From NCBI GenBank assembly GCA_019310965.1, contig JAFDDG010000038.1, positions 1 to 35,429 on the forward strand: a stretch of DNA of 35,429 bases, read 5' to 3'. Numbering within the stretch: the first letter of the stretch is position 1; each line of letters starts with the position of its first letter. The position numbers and the translations under genes are program-made. The stretch is from Deltaproteobacteria bacterium (GTDB lineage Bacteria; Myxococcota_A; UBA9160; SMWR01). The notes beneath the pieces are model-generated. The model was not told the origin of the DNA. It saw only the letters and a program-made list of their open reading frames with translations, and searched no databases. Shown in pieces: positions 25,781 to 34,190 of this stretch.

Positions 25781-27016
25781 ATGGCACGCAAAGACGATTT
25801 GATCGTCGGTCTCGACATCGGGACCACCAAGATCTGCGCGATCGTCGCAGAGCAAAAAGAGAACGGGATCGACATCGTGGGGATCGGAACCCATCCGTCG
25901 AAGGGCTTGCGGAAAGGGGTGGTGGTCGACATCGATGCCACCGTCGATTCCATCAAGCACGCCGTGGAGGAAGCCGAACTGATGGCCGATTGCGAGATCT
26001 CATCGGTCTACGCGGGCATCGCGGGGGGCCACATCGACGGCTTGAACTCCCACGGCGTCGTGGCGGTGAAGGACCGGGAGGTCTCCGAGAACGACGTGCG
26101 CCGGGTGATCGATGCGGCCAAGGCCGTAGCGATCCCGATGGACCGGGAGGTGATCCACGTGATCCCCCAGGAGTTCATCATCGATGATCAGGATGGAATC
26201 CGCGAGCCGCTCGGCATGAGTGGCGTACGGCTCGAAGCCCAGATCCACATCGTCACGGCAGCGGTCACGAGCGCACAGAACATCGTGAAATGCGCGAACA
26301 AGGCCGGCCTCAACGTGATGGACATCGTGCTCGAGCCGTTGGCCTCCGCCGAAGCCGTCCTGGCCAGCGACGAGCGGGAGCTGGGTGTCTGCTTGATCGA
26401 TATCGGCGGAGGCACCACGGACATCGCGGTGTTCTCTGAAGGGTCGATCAAGCACACATCGGTGCTCTCGCTAGGCGGTTACCACATCACGAACGACATC
26501 GCGGTTGGCCTGCGCACGCCCTTCGACGAAGCCGAGCGCATCAAGAAGCGCTTCGGCGTGGCGTCCGCGCGCTATCTCGGCTCCGACGATGTGATCACCG
26601 TACCTAGCGTCGGCGGACGACGGCCGCGGGAAGTCTCGCGCAAGATCCTGTGCGAGATCATCGAGCCGCGCATCGACGAGATCCTCTCCCTGGTTCGCCA
26701 GGAACTGGTTCGCGCCGGCCTCGAAGACAAGATTCCGTCCGGCGTCGTGCTGACCGGCGGCGCGTCGGCCCTGACCGGTGCGCCCGACCTGGCCGAGGAG
26801 ATCTTCGAATCCCCGGTGCGCCAGGGCCAGCCGACCCACGTGGGCGGACTGCAGGATGTGGTGCGCAGCCCGATGTACGCGACCGGCGTTGGCCTCGTGC
26901 TATTCGGCCACGGGTGCACCGGCCGCCACCAGAGCCGCTTCAGGATCCGGGACGAATCAATCTTCCGGCGCGTGAAGCAGCGCATGCGGGACTGGTTCTA
27001 TGGGGAATTCGAGTAG
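25781..27016 (+). CDS. ftsA: Cell division actin homologue FtsA
   Basis: This 411-residue actin-fold ATPase tethers FtsZ to the membrane. Phosphate loops GLDIGTTKICAIV (10-22) and DIGGGTTDIAVF (207-218) and the adenosine motif TGGASALTGAPDLAEE are present, along with the 1C subdomain typical of FtsA. The C-terminus (FRRVKQRMRDWFYGEF) is an amphipathic membrane-targeting helix. ATG 25781 follows AGGGGGGAAG. It is the first gene in the cluster with a real gap on both sides. Confidence 0.96.
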   Translation: MARKDDLIVGLDIGTTKICAIVAEQKENGIDIVGIGTHPSKGLRKGVVVDIDATVDSIKHAVEEAELMADCEISSVYAGIAGGHIDGLNSHGVVAVKDREVSENDVRRVIDAAKAVAIPMDREVIHVIPQEFIIDDQDGIREPLGMSGVRLEAQIHIVTAAVTSAQNIVKCANKAGLNVMDIVLEPLASAEAVLASDERELGVCLIDIGGGTTDIAVFSEGSIKHTSVLSLGGYHITNDIAVGLRTPFDEAERIKKRFGVASARYLGSDDVITVPSVGGRRPREVSRKILCEIIEPRIDEILSLVRQELVRAGLEDKIPSGVVLTGGASALTGAPDLAEEIFESPVRQGQPTHVGGLQDVVRSPMYATGVGLVLFGHGCTGRHQSRFRIRDESIFRRVKQRMRDWFYGEFE

Positions 27017-27047
27017 ACCTGGGCGCCGGTTGGGCCCGGTGATGAAT

Positions 27048-27083
27048 GAGGCCGGGCTCGCGATATTTCGAGGCCGGGCTCGC
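27048..27083 (+). repeat. Two 14-bp direct repeats in the ftsA-ftsZ gap
   Basis: GAGGCCGGGCTCGC occurs at 27048-27061 and again at 27070-27083, 22 bp apart, i.e. two helical turns, so a protein could bind both on the same face. They lie 72 to 107 bases before the ftsZ start. A weak candidate -10 (TAGGAT, 27128-27133) is downstream. A separate ftsZ promoter with an operator is possible. Confidence 0.5.
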
Positions 27084-27154
27084 AACTTTTGAGCTAAATG
27101 GGCGTTTCCTCTGGGGAAAGTTCCCGCTAGGATCGCGTCCACAAGGGGGTGAAG

Positions 27155-28531
27155 ATGGGCAAGAATCGCGAACCGCGAGATTCGGAGAGGCTGGCGAATG
27201 CGTCGGGAGATGGTTTCGATCTTCTCGAGGTAGGCCCCGACGATGGCAGCGATCTGCTCGAATTCGAAGATTCGGGCGAGCTCCATGCACGCATCAAAGT
27301 GGTTGGTTGCGGCGGTGCGGGTGGCAATGCCCTGGATACGATGATCCGGGCAGGCCTGTCCGGCGTCGAATTCGTGGCGGCCAACACGGATGCCCAGGCC
27401 CTCGAGCACAAACTGGCACCGATCAAGATCCAACTCGGACCGCAAGTGACCCGCGGCCTCGGCTGCGGCGCGAACCCGGAGAAGGGTCGTGCTGCGGCAC
27501 TCGAGGATCGCGACAAGCTGCGCGACATGCTGATCGGCTCGGACATGGTCTTCATCACCGCCGGACTCGGCGGCGGTACGGGCACTGGCGCCGCGCCGGT
27601 CATTGCCGAAGTGGCGCGGGAGATCGGCGCCCTGACGGTGGCCGTCGTGACGAAACCGTTCCCGTTCGAGGGGAGGCAGCGCACCAAGCACGCGGAGCAG
27701 GGGCTCGAAGAGCTGCACCGGGTCGTGGATACGCTGATCACGATCCCGAACCAGCGCTTGCTCGCACTGGCCGGCAAGGACACGCCCATGACGGCGGCGT
27801 TCACGCTGGCGGACGACGTGCTCGTGAACGCCGTCCGTGGCATCTCGGATCTGATCACCGTACACGGCTTGATCAACCTGGATTTCGCCGACGTTCGCAC
27901 GATCATGAACGAGATGGGCATGGCGCTGATGGGTACGGGAGCCGCCTCCGGCGAGAACCGCGCCCAGGACGCGGCCTACGCGGCGATTTCGAGCCCGCTG
28001 CTCGAAGACGTCTCGATCGACGGCGCACGAGGTGTGCTGATCAACATCACCGGCGGGCCGGACATGACCCTCTACGAGGTGAACGAGGCATCGACCCTGG
28101 TGCAGGAAGCAGCGCACGAGGAGGCGAACATCATCTTCGGCGCCGTCATCGACGAGACGGTGAGCGAGGGCGAGATCCGCGTCACCGTGATCGCGACGGG
28201 CCTCGACGATGGCCGAGTCCGGGTGGGCGAGCGCACGCCGGCCCGCGAAAGCCTGACCGAGCTGCGACCGCTGGACATGCCGGCCGCAGCGGCTGCCGAC
28301 GTGGCAGCGCCGCCGCCGGCAGCCGAACTCACGACCGAGGCCGTGCCTCTCGTGACAGAGCCCTTGCGACCCGCGGCAGAGCAAGGCACAAGCCCTGACG
28401 AGTTCGTCTCGCCCTTCGAAGACGAACTCGACGTGCCGACCTTCCTGCGCAAGCGACGCCAGGCAGGCCTGCCCCAGGAAGACGAGGACGATCGCGAGGC
28501 GCCCGCCTTCCTGCGGCGATCGGCTGACTAG
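27155..28531 (+). CDS. ftsZ: Cell division tubulin homologue FtsZ
   Basis: This 458-residue GTPase forms the Z-ring. The GTPase fold begins near residue 45 ([15 protein letters not shown]) and carries the tubulin signature GGGTGTG (139-145), NTDAQAL and the synergy-loop [12 protein letters not shown]. Ahead of it lies an unusual acidic N-terminal extension of about 43 residues. After an Ala/Pro/Glu linker (about 365-422) comes the conserved C-terminal peptide DVPTFLRKR (426-434), and then, at the very end, a second similar peptide EAPAFLRRS (448-456). ATG 27155 is preferred over GTG 27149 because AAGGGGG ends five bases before it. A terminator follows. Confidence 0.96.
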   Translation: MGKNREPRDSERLANASGDGFDLLEVGPDDGSDLLEFEDSGELHARIKVVGCGGAGGNALDTMIRAGLSGVEFVAANTDAQALEHKLAPIKIQLGPQVTRGLGCGANPEKGRAAALEDRDKLRDMLIGSDMVFITAGLGGGTGTGAAPVIAEVAREIGALTVAVVTKPFPFEGRQRTKHAEQGLEELHRVVDTLITIPNQRLLALAGKDTPMTAAFTLADDVLVNAVRGISDLITVHGLINLDFADVRTIMNEMGMALMGTGAASGENRAQDAAYAAISSPLLEDVSIDGARGVLINITGGPDMTLYEVNEASTLVQEAAHEEANIIFGAVIDETVSEGEIRVTVIATGLDDGRVRVGERTPARESLTELRPLDMPAAAAADVAAPPPAAELTTEAVPLVTEPLRPAAEQGTSPDEFVSPFEDELDVPTFLRKRRQAGLPQEDEDDREAPAFLRRSAD

Positions 28532-28574
28532 CCCATTCGCTCGCGCAGCCCTTCCCAAGGGCCGCAGACCCTCG

Positions 28575-28612
28575 ACGGGGTAGAGAGGCTTCGCCCTCTC
28601 TACCCCGTTTCA
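28575..28612 (+). terminator. Rho-independent terminator of the dcw cluster
   Basis: A perfect 14-bp G+C-rich stem (28575-28588 with 28595-28608) around the six-base loop CTTCGC is followed by TTCATTT. It lies 44 bases after ftsZ and before the crotonase gene, so it closes the division operon. Confidence 0.88.
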
Positions 28613-28648
28613 TTTGCTCACGAAGCTCTCCTCCGTCAGCCTTCGTCC

Positions 28649-29461
28649 ATGACAGAGCCTCTTCTTCTCATCGATCGCGGGAATGGAATCGCGACGGTCA
28701 CCTTCAATGACCCCGCGCGCCTGAATGCCATGACCGAAGCCATGGGCGAGGCCATCTCCAACGCGATGAACGATCTCGCCAAGGACGATGCTCTGCGCGC
28801 GGTCGTCCTCACCGGCGCGGGCCGGGCATTTTCCGCCGGCGGCGACCTGGACATGATCGACCGCATGGGCGCCGCAGGCCGCGCCGACCCCGGCGGCGCC
28901 ACGCGTGCCGAGAATCGCGATTTCATGCGGCGCTTCTACGGCCTCTACCTCTCCGTGCGGGATCTACCCCAGCCGACGATCGCCGCGGTGAACGGCCATG
29001 CCATTGGTGCCGGCTGCTGCGTCGCCCTCGCCTGCGATATCCGCCTGGCGGCCAACGAGGCCAAGCTCGGCCTCAACTTCACACGCCTCGGAATTCACCC
29101 GGGCATGGCCGCAACCTGGACACTTCCCCGTCTGGTCGGCCCCGCCCATGCGGCCGAGCTGCTCTTCACGGGCCGCCTCCTGGAAGGCCCGGAAGCCGCC
29201 CAGATGGGCATGGTGAACCGCAGCCTGCCCCGCGAGAGGGTCGTCGAGGAGGCTCTGGCCATGGCCGACACGATCGCCCAGGCGTCTCCGCTCGCGGTCC
29301 GAGGCACCAAACGCTCCCTCGCAAGGACCGCTACAGCCAGCCTCGATGAACAACTCGCGATCGAAGCCCATGAGCAGAGCCTCTGCTACGAGGATGCCGA
29401 CCTCGCTGAGGGCCTGATGGCGGCAAGGGAAAAACGCCCTGCCCGTTTCTCGGGTCGCTAG
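28649..29461 (+). CDS. Enoyl-CoA hydratase/isomerase (crotonase) family protein
   Basis: This 270-residue protein has the crotonase fold: oxyanion-hole segments FSAGGDLDM (61-69) and AIGAGCC (118-124), and the C-terminal trimerisation helices. The two catalytic glutamates of true enoyl-CoA hydratases are not at their usual places: the residue after GC in GAGC is C124, and the second position falls on F144 in LNFTRLGIHPGM. It is therefore unlikely to be a standard beta-oxidation hydratase and may act as an isomerase, hydrolase or other CoA-thioester enzyme. It follows the ftsZ terminator and probably has its own promoter. Confidence 0.85.
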   Translation: MTEPLLLIDRGNGIATVTFNDPARLNAMTEAMGEAISNAMNDLAKDDALRAVVLTGAGRAFSAGGDLDMIDRMGAAGRADPGGATRAENRDFMRRFYGLYLSVRDLPQPTIAAVNGHAIGAGCCVALACDIRLAANEAKLGLNFTRLGIHPGMAATWTLPRLVGPAHAAELLFTGRLLEGPEAAQMGMVNRSLPRERVVEEALAMADTIAQASPLAVRGTKRSLARTATASLDEQLAIEAHEQSLCYEDADLAEGLMAAREKRPARFSGR

Positions 29462-29552
29462 GCGAAGCCCCTTCCAGGAGCTACGCTCTTTCCAAGCAGT
29501 GAGCTACGTCACGTCACGGCGTTTTTCATTCGCTACCCCTCAAGTCCAACGC

Positions 29553-29566
29553 GTTTCGTACGAAAC
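29553..29566. promoter_or_regulatory. Perfect 14-bp palindrome, candidate operator
   Basis: GTTTCGTACGAAAC reads the same on both strands and sits 28 bases before the GTG of the small membrane protein at 29594. Its size and symmetry fit a TetR-type or similar dimeric repressor site. No regulator gene is nearby. Confidence 0.5.
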
Positions 29567-29593
29567 ACATGAAAGAGAAACAAGGGGGGACTC

Positions 29594-29680
29594 GTGAAGC
29601 GGGCAATCAAGAGCCACGGACTCTGGCTCACCTTGGCCTACGTCGGCCTGATCCTGCTGATCGCGAAGGGCTACGCCTGA
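29594..29680 (+). CDS. 28-residue single-pass membrane microprotein
   Basis: GTG 29594 is preceded at good spacing by AAGGGGGG, a very strong ribosome-binding site. The frame encodes a basic head (KRAIKSHG), one hydrophobic helix (LWLTLAYVGLILLIA) and a short KGYA end before TGA. This matches the topology of small membrane proteins that modulate larger complexes. A perfect palindrome at 29553 could regulate it. It is too short for family assignment. The strong ribosome-binding site and clean transmembrane pattern are the evidence that it is real. Confidence 0.55.
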   Translation: MKRAIKSHGLWLTLAYVGLILLIAKGYA

Positions 29681-29852
29681 TTCCAAGATCGGGCACCCCA
29701 CTTCCGGAGGCCCCGCGCCCCTTCGGTTCCAATCGCGTTCGGAATGCGTCTCCATCACTCCTCGCCTGGGGTAGAATGGCACCATGCCGGGCTCTTCCAG
29801 CCCTGCTGGAATGCGAGGCGCCGAGGCTGCGACCCGCTGAGGTGGAGCCTCG

Positions 29853-31439
29853 ATGTCCCGAACCATCCTGATTGGCGAGCCGCGCGATGTGGCTCTGCGC
29901 GTGCCGCGCATTCAACGGCGCGCATTTCTTCGAGGACTCGCCGCATCGGGCGTCGTCGGAGCTGCCCTGCCCGGCCTGTTGGCCTGCACGCCGACGACGA
30001 GCGCCTTTCCGGACGGCGTGAAATGCGGCGACCCGCGCCCCTATGAGGGGCGGATCTGGACCCGCGTGCCCGCGCCTGCGGACAGCGCGCCCGTCGCCGT
30101 CACCTGGATGGTCTCCGAAGACGCCGATTTCGGGGCGATCGTTGCCGGCGGCGTTGCTCACGCGCTGGCAGAGAACGGGCACACCTTGAAGATCGAAGTT
30201 CCGGACCTCCGCAGCGACCGCTGGTACTTCTACCGCTTCGAAAGCGCCGCCGGCCAGAGTGCCGTGGGCCGGATGCGCACCGCCCCCCCGCGCGGCTCCC
30301 ACCCGGACCGGCTCCGCTACGCGTTCGCGAGTTGCCAGCAACGCAGCGCCTACTACGTCGCCCACCGCTCGATCGCCCAGGAAGACATCGATTTCATGAT
30401 GCACCTCGGTGACTACATCTACGCCAACGATACGCATACGCGCAGCCTGGACGACTACCGGAAACGCTATCAGCTCTTCCACAGCGACCCGGACCTGCAG
30501 GCGTTGCAAGCCCACGTGCCGCTGGTCGCGATGTGGGATGACGGGGAGTTCTGGAATGGCGTCGACCACCTCTCCGACCCGCCGCGCCTGGCCGCTGCGG
30601 AGCGGGCATTCACCGAATACATGCCCATTCCGAGCCCGGCTTCGGGTCGGATCTTCCGGGGCTTCGAATGGGGGAGGCTCGCCGAGGTCTTCATGATCGA
30701 CAGCCGCTCCGAACGCGATCCGGCCGTTCCGCCCACGGGCAACTTCTTCGACGCGTTCAACACCCACAGTACCCAGGAGCCCGGTGGACGGGACATCTTC
30801 GACCCGGACCGGACAGCGCTCGGCGACATCCAACGGCAATGGCTCAAGCGCCGCCTCGCGGCCAGCCGCGGCGCCTGGAAGATGATCGGAAACCCGTACC
30901 AGATCACACCCTGGAAGATCGTCGACTTCGATCTTCCCGGGACTCGGCCTGTAGACGATCCGAACTTCGAGCCCAACGCGGGCATCTATATCGATGGGGA
31001 CGGCTGGGACATGTTCCAGGCCGAGCGCCGCGAGTTGCTCGAGCACATCGAACAGCAGCAGGTCGAGAACGTCGTCTTCACCAGCGGCCATACCCACATC
31101 TATCTGACCTCCGAACTCCACATCGACTTCGACGATCCCGCATCGGTTCCGGTCGCGGCCGATTTCGTGACCGGCTCCCTGACCGCGGATCCGGACCCGC
31201 TCGAATTGGCCCCGCTCCCCGTGCTGCACTTCGTCGAGAACCTGATGCTCAAGGCCAACGAGCCCTACATGAAGCACGTCGACATCGTCGGACAGGGCTA
31301 CGCCCTGGTCGATCTGACCCCGGACGAGCTGATCGTCGAGTACAAGACCCTCGACACCCTCGTTCCCGACTCGGTCGCCACCACGAAGGCGCGCTTCCGA
31401 ATGGTGAGCGGAAGCTCTTCGGTCGAGCGTCTGCTCTGA
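29853..31439 (+). CDS. PhoD-like phosphatase/phosphodiesterase, Tat-exported lipoprotein
   Basis: This 528-residue protein has a twin-arginine signal (QRRAFLRG, 21-28), hydrophobic stretch and lipobox LLAC (Cys45), suggesting export folded and lipid anchoring. The mature part has the PhoD layout: a beta-sandwich domain (about 60-145), then the metallophosphatase domain with ASCQ (159-162), HLGDYIY (184-190), MWDDGEFWNG (227-236), MIDSR (281-285) and SGHTHIY (411-417). PhoD enzymes are Ca/Fe-dependent phosphodiesterases/phosphomonoesterases. Two variations stand out: WDDG where WDDH is usual, and SGHTH where SGDVH is usual. ATG 29853 follows GAGGTGGAG. The PQQ dehydrogenase gene follows after 59 bases. 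Confidence 0.82.
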   Translation: MSRTILIGEPRDVALRVPRIQRRAFLRGLAASGVVGAALPGLLACTPTTSAFPDGVKCGDPRPYEGRIWTRVPAPADSAPVAVTWMVSEDADFGAIVAGGVAHALAENGHTLKIEVPDLRSDRWYFYRFESAAGQSAVGRMRTAPPRGSHPDRLRYAFASCQQRSAYYVAHRSIAQEDIDFMMHLGDYIYANDTHTRSLDDYRKRYQLFHSDPDLQALQAHVPLVAMWDDGEFWNGVDHLSDPPRLAAAERAFTEYMPIPSPASGRIFRGFEWGRLAEVFMIDSRSERDPAVPPTGNFFDAFNTHSTQEPGGRDIFDPDRTALGDIQRQWLKRRLAASRGAWKMIGNPYQITPWKIVDFDLPGTRPVDDPNFEPNAGIYIDGDGWDMFQAERRELLEHIEQQQVENVVFTSGHTHIYLTSELHIDFDDPASVPVAADFVTGSLTADPDPLELAPLPVLHFVENLMLKANEPYMKHVDIVGQGYALVDLTPDELIVEYKTLDTLVPDSVATTKARFRMVSGSSSVERLL

Positions 31440-31498
31440 GCGCGGCTCGAACTCCTCCGATCTCGGTATGCTGGGGCCCGAACCAAGGGGAGCAAGTC

Positions 31499-33439
31499 AT
31501 GTCTTCGAGCTCGAAGGGCCGAGCCACCTGGTGGGTCATCGCCGGCCTTGCTGCGTTCACGATCGCGTGCGAGAACGCCCCGGCGCCGAGCTTCGGCGGC
31601 GGTTCCATCGCAACCTGGACCGCCTACGGCGGGACACCTGGCGGCACGCACTATTCGACGGCCGAGCAGATCACGCCCGAGAACGTGCAGTGGCTGGAAC
31701 TTGCCTGGGAGCATCGCTCAGGAGACATCCGAAAGGCACAGGGACCCGGCGAGGGGCGCATTCCCGTCACGAACAACGGGTTCCAGGCGACGCCGATCGT
31801 GATCGACGACACCCTGTACTACTGCTCCTCTTTCAACAAGGTATTCGCCATCCATGCCGAAACCGGCGCGGAGAAATGGCGTTTCGATGCGGAGGTGGAC
31901 CGGTACGCTGACATTCTCCCGGTCTGCCGGGGCGTCAGCAGCTGGCGCTCGGGAAAGGAAGGAATCTGCGAGCATCGGATCCTGATGGGCACCCTCGATG
32001 CGCGCCTCATCGCTCTCGATGCCGAGACCGGTCTTCGCTGCATGGATTTCGGTGAGGGGGGAGAGGTGGACGTCACACACCGTCTTTCGAAGCACCAACC
32101 GGTCGAGTACAGCATCACCTCGCCCCCAGCGATTCTGAACGACCTTGCCATCACGGGCTCTCTGGTCCTCGACAACCAACGCACCGATGCGCCCAGCGGT
32201 GTCGTCCGCGCCTACGACGTTCGAAGCGGCGAGTTGCGCTGGGCCTGGAACCCGGTCCCGCCGGGCACGGAGAAGCTGAACGAGGACGGCACCTACCGCA
32301 GCGGCACGACCAACGTCTGGTCGATCATCGCCGTCGATGAGGAACGCGATCTCGTATTCGTCCCGACCGGCAACACCAACCCGGACTACTACGGAGGGCA
32401 TCGCGACGGCCTCGACCACTATTCGAGCTCCGTGGTCGCCCTGAATGGCAAGACCGGCGAGGTGGTCTGGCACTTCCAGATGGTTCACCACGATCTCTGG
32501 GATTACGACACCCCGGCGCAGCCAACGCTGATGGATCTGCGCCTGGGCGACGAGACGATCCCCGTCGTCGTGCAGGTGACGAAGATGGGCATGACCTTCG
32601 TCCTGCATCGGGAAACCGGCGAGCCGGTGTTTCCGGTGGAAGAGCGCCCTGTCCCCCAGGATCCGGTTCCGGGCGAGTACCTCTCACCGACCCAGCCGTT
32701 CCCGACGCACATCCCTCATCTGCTCCCGCCGATCACCTCCGACGATGCCTGGGGTTTCACGTTCCTGGATGAAGGCGCCTGCCGGGACAAACTGAACGAC
32801 GTGCGAAACGACGGCATCTTTACGCCGCCCTCCCTCGGCGGGTCACTGCTCTACCCCTCCAACGGCGGAGGGAACAACTGGGGCTCGCCGGCCATTCATC
32901 TGGGCGAGCAGATCATGCTGGTCGTCACCTGGCGACTCCCCGCGACCAGCAAACTCGTGCCGCGGGAGGATTGCGGAGACAACTTCCAGCCCCAGCACGG
33001 GACGCCCTACTGCGTGGAGACCGGGCTCGTGTTCTCCCCGGTCGGCGTGCCCTGCACCGCGCCACCCTGGGGCACACTCGACGCGATCGATCTGGCGGCC
33101 GGCGAGATCCGCTGGAGCGTCCCTCTCGGAACGGCCAAGAAGCTTGCGCCCTTCCCCTTCTCGTTGATCAAGGGTGTGCCTGGAGTCGGAGGGCCCACCG
33201 TCACGTCGACAGGGCTCGTATTCATCGGTGCCTCGACCGACCACATGTTGCGCGCCCACGACCTCGCGGACGGCAAGGTGCTCTGGAAGACGACACTACC
33301 GACGGCCGCCAACGCGGTTCCGATGACCTACCAGGTGCGGCCCGGTGGTCGGCAATACGTCGTCGTTGCCGCCGGAGGGCATTGGGGCTCGCCCAACCCG
33401 CCCGGTGATCATCTGATGGCATTCGCTCTACCGGAGTAG
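31499..33439 (+). CDS. PQQ-dependent dehydrogenase, glucose-dehydrogenase-like
   Basis: This 646-residue protein has an N-terminal hydrophobic export segment ending at Cys24 (TIAC; a possible lipoprotein) and an eight-bladed quinoprotein propeller. WTAYGGTPGGTHYS marks the start of the propeller, NVWSIIAVDEERDLVFVPTG a middle blade, and HHDLWDYDTPAQP (H330 to P342) supplies the catalytic Asp found in membrane glucose dehydrogenases. The end GSPNPPGDHLMAFALPE closes the last blade. There is no five-helix membrane anchor as in E. coli Gcd. The substrate could be a sugar or polyol. Electrons would go to quinone or a cytochrome. AAGGGGAG precedes the ATG. A second, dead paralogue end is at 2998-3068. 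Confidence 0.87.
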   Translation: MSSSSKGRATWWVIAGLAAFTIACENAPAPSFGGGSIATWTAYGGTPGGTHYSTAEQITPENVQWLELAWEHRSGDIRKAQGPGEGRIPVTNNGFQATPIVIDDTLYYCSSFNKVFAIHAETGAEKWRFDAEVDRYADILPVCRGVSSWRSGKEGICEHRILMGTLDARLIALDAETGLRCMDFGEGGEVDVTHRLSKHQPVEYSITSPPAILNDLAITGSLVLDNQRTDAPSGVVRAYDVRSGELRWAWNPVPPGTEKLNEDGTYRSGTTNVWSIIAVDEERDLVFVPTGNTNPDYYGGHRDGLDHYSSSVVALNGKTGEVVWHFQMVHHDLWDYDTPAQPTLMDLRLGDETIPVVVQVTKMGMTFVLHRETGEPVFPVEERPVPQDPVPGEYLSPTQPFPTHIPHLLPPITSDDAWGFTFLDEGACRDKLNDVRNDGIFTPPSLGGSLLYPSNGGGNNWGSPAIHLGEQIMLVVTWRLPATSKLVPREDCGDNFQPQHGTPYCVETGLVFSPVGVPCTAPPWGTLDAIDLAAGEIRWSVPLGTAKKLAPFPFSLIKGVPGVGGPTVTSTGLVFIGASTDHMLRAHDLADGKVLWKTTLPTAANAVPMTYQVRPGGRQYVVVAAGGHWGSPNPPGDHLMAFALPE

Positions 33440-33451
33440 GCGGCAAAGGCC

Positions 33452-33477
33452 AGCTCCGGGCTAGTCGCCCTGGAGCT
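33452..33477. terminator. Possible bidirectional terminator hairpin
   Basis: AGCTCCGGGC pairs with GCCCTGGAGCT (one bulged base) around TAGTC in the gap between the convergent PQQ dehydrogenase and small lipoprotein genes, overlapping the latter's stop codon. There is no clear T tract, so the assignment is weak. Confidence 0.35.
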
Positions 33478-33718
33478 CCTTGCCGAGATCCTCGAGGGCT
33501 TCGCCCGTCTTCCGGGTCGCGTCATCCGCGGCCTCGCCGAGCTTGCGGCCGGCCTTCTCGAGATCGCCCTCGTCACCGTAGCGGAGCCGATCGACCATCT
33601 CGTCGACCTTCTTGCCCGCCTTCTCGGCGGCACCTTCCTCACGACACCCGGCACTGCCGAGCATCAGCGTGACGGCCACGAGCGCCGCCCCGGCTGCCCT
33701 GTTCAGAGCGCCTCGCAC
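33461..33718 (-). CDS. Small predicted lipoprotein with charged helical body
   Basis: This 85-residue protein has an N-terminal signal with a lipobox-like LGSAGC (residues 20-25), then an entirely charged helical region ([37 protein letters not shown]). Such proteins are often surface or periplasmic, but the family is not recognised. The GTG start at 33718 overlaps the end of ndk by 16 bases; no better ATG exists in frame. It is probably expressed from the ndk transcript. Confidence 0.65.
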   Translation of the reverse strand: MRGALNRAAGAALVAVTLMLGSAGCREEGAAEKAGKKVDEMVDRLRYGDEGDLEKAGRKLGEAADDATRKTGEALEDLGKELQGD

Positions 33719-34140
33719 GGCCCCGCGATCTCGCTGGCATTGAAGAAGTAGGAGATCTCGATCTTCGCGGTCTCCGGCGCGTCCGAGCCGTGAGCGGCGT
33801 TGCGTTCGATGTCGGTGCCGAAATCGCCGCGGATGGTGCCCGCCGGGGCTTCGGTCGAATTCGTGGGCCCCATCAACTCGCGATTCTTCGCGATGGCGCC
33901 TTCGCCTTCGAGCGCGCTGACCACGACAGGGCCGGACGTCATGAACTTCACCAGGTCGCCGAAGAAGGGGCGCTCCTTGTGAACCGCGTAGAAGCCCTGG
34001 GCCAGCTCCTCGCTAAGCTGGAGCTTCTTGATCGCGATGATCTGGAGGCCAGCCTCCTCGAAGCGGCGCAGGATTTCGCCCGTGGCGCCCTTGGCAACGG
34101 CATCGGGCTTCACGATGGAAAGAGTTCGCTCGACGGCCAC
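33703..34140 (-). CDS. ndk: Nucleoside diphosphate kinase
   Basis: This 145-residue enzyme transfers the gamma-phosphate between nucleoside triphosphates and diphosphates through a phosphohistidine. The N-terminal [40 protein letters not shown] and the active-site histidine in NAAHGSD (H117) are all present, and the length is standard. On the coding strand GAGGAGGT lies just upstream of the ATG at 34140. The downstream lipoprotein gene overlaps its stop. Confidence 0.97.
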   Translation of the reverse strand: MAVERTLSIVKPDAVAKGATGEILRRFEEAGLQIIAIKKLQLSEELAQGFYAVHKERPFFGDLVKFMTSGPVVVSALEGEGAIAKNRELMGPTNSTEAPAGTIRGDFGTDIERNAAHGSDAPETAKIEISYFFNASEIAGPCEAL

Positions 34141-34190
34141 GTGGACCTCCTCGGGTTCGATGTAGGGAACGGATTCGAAGGCGCCGGACG

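Noticed and set aside
27089..27133. Separate ftsZ promoter (TTTCCT-N17-TAGGAT)
   Set aside because: The -35 is poor and the -10 matches only four of six positions; kept only as a remark beside the direct repeats.
26957..28558. 533-codon minus-strand frame opposite ftsZ
   Set aside because: Shadow of ftsZ; no recognisable protein features.
29569..29871. 100-codon plus-strand frame after the crotonase gene
   Set aside because: No motif and Pro/Arg-rich shadow composition; the 28-codon frame inside it in another phase has the ribosome-binding site and a transmembrane helix.
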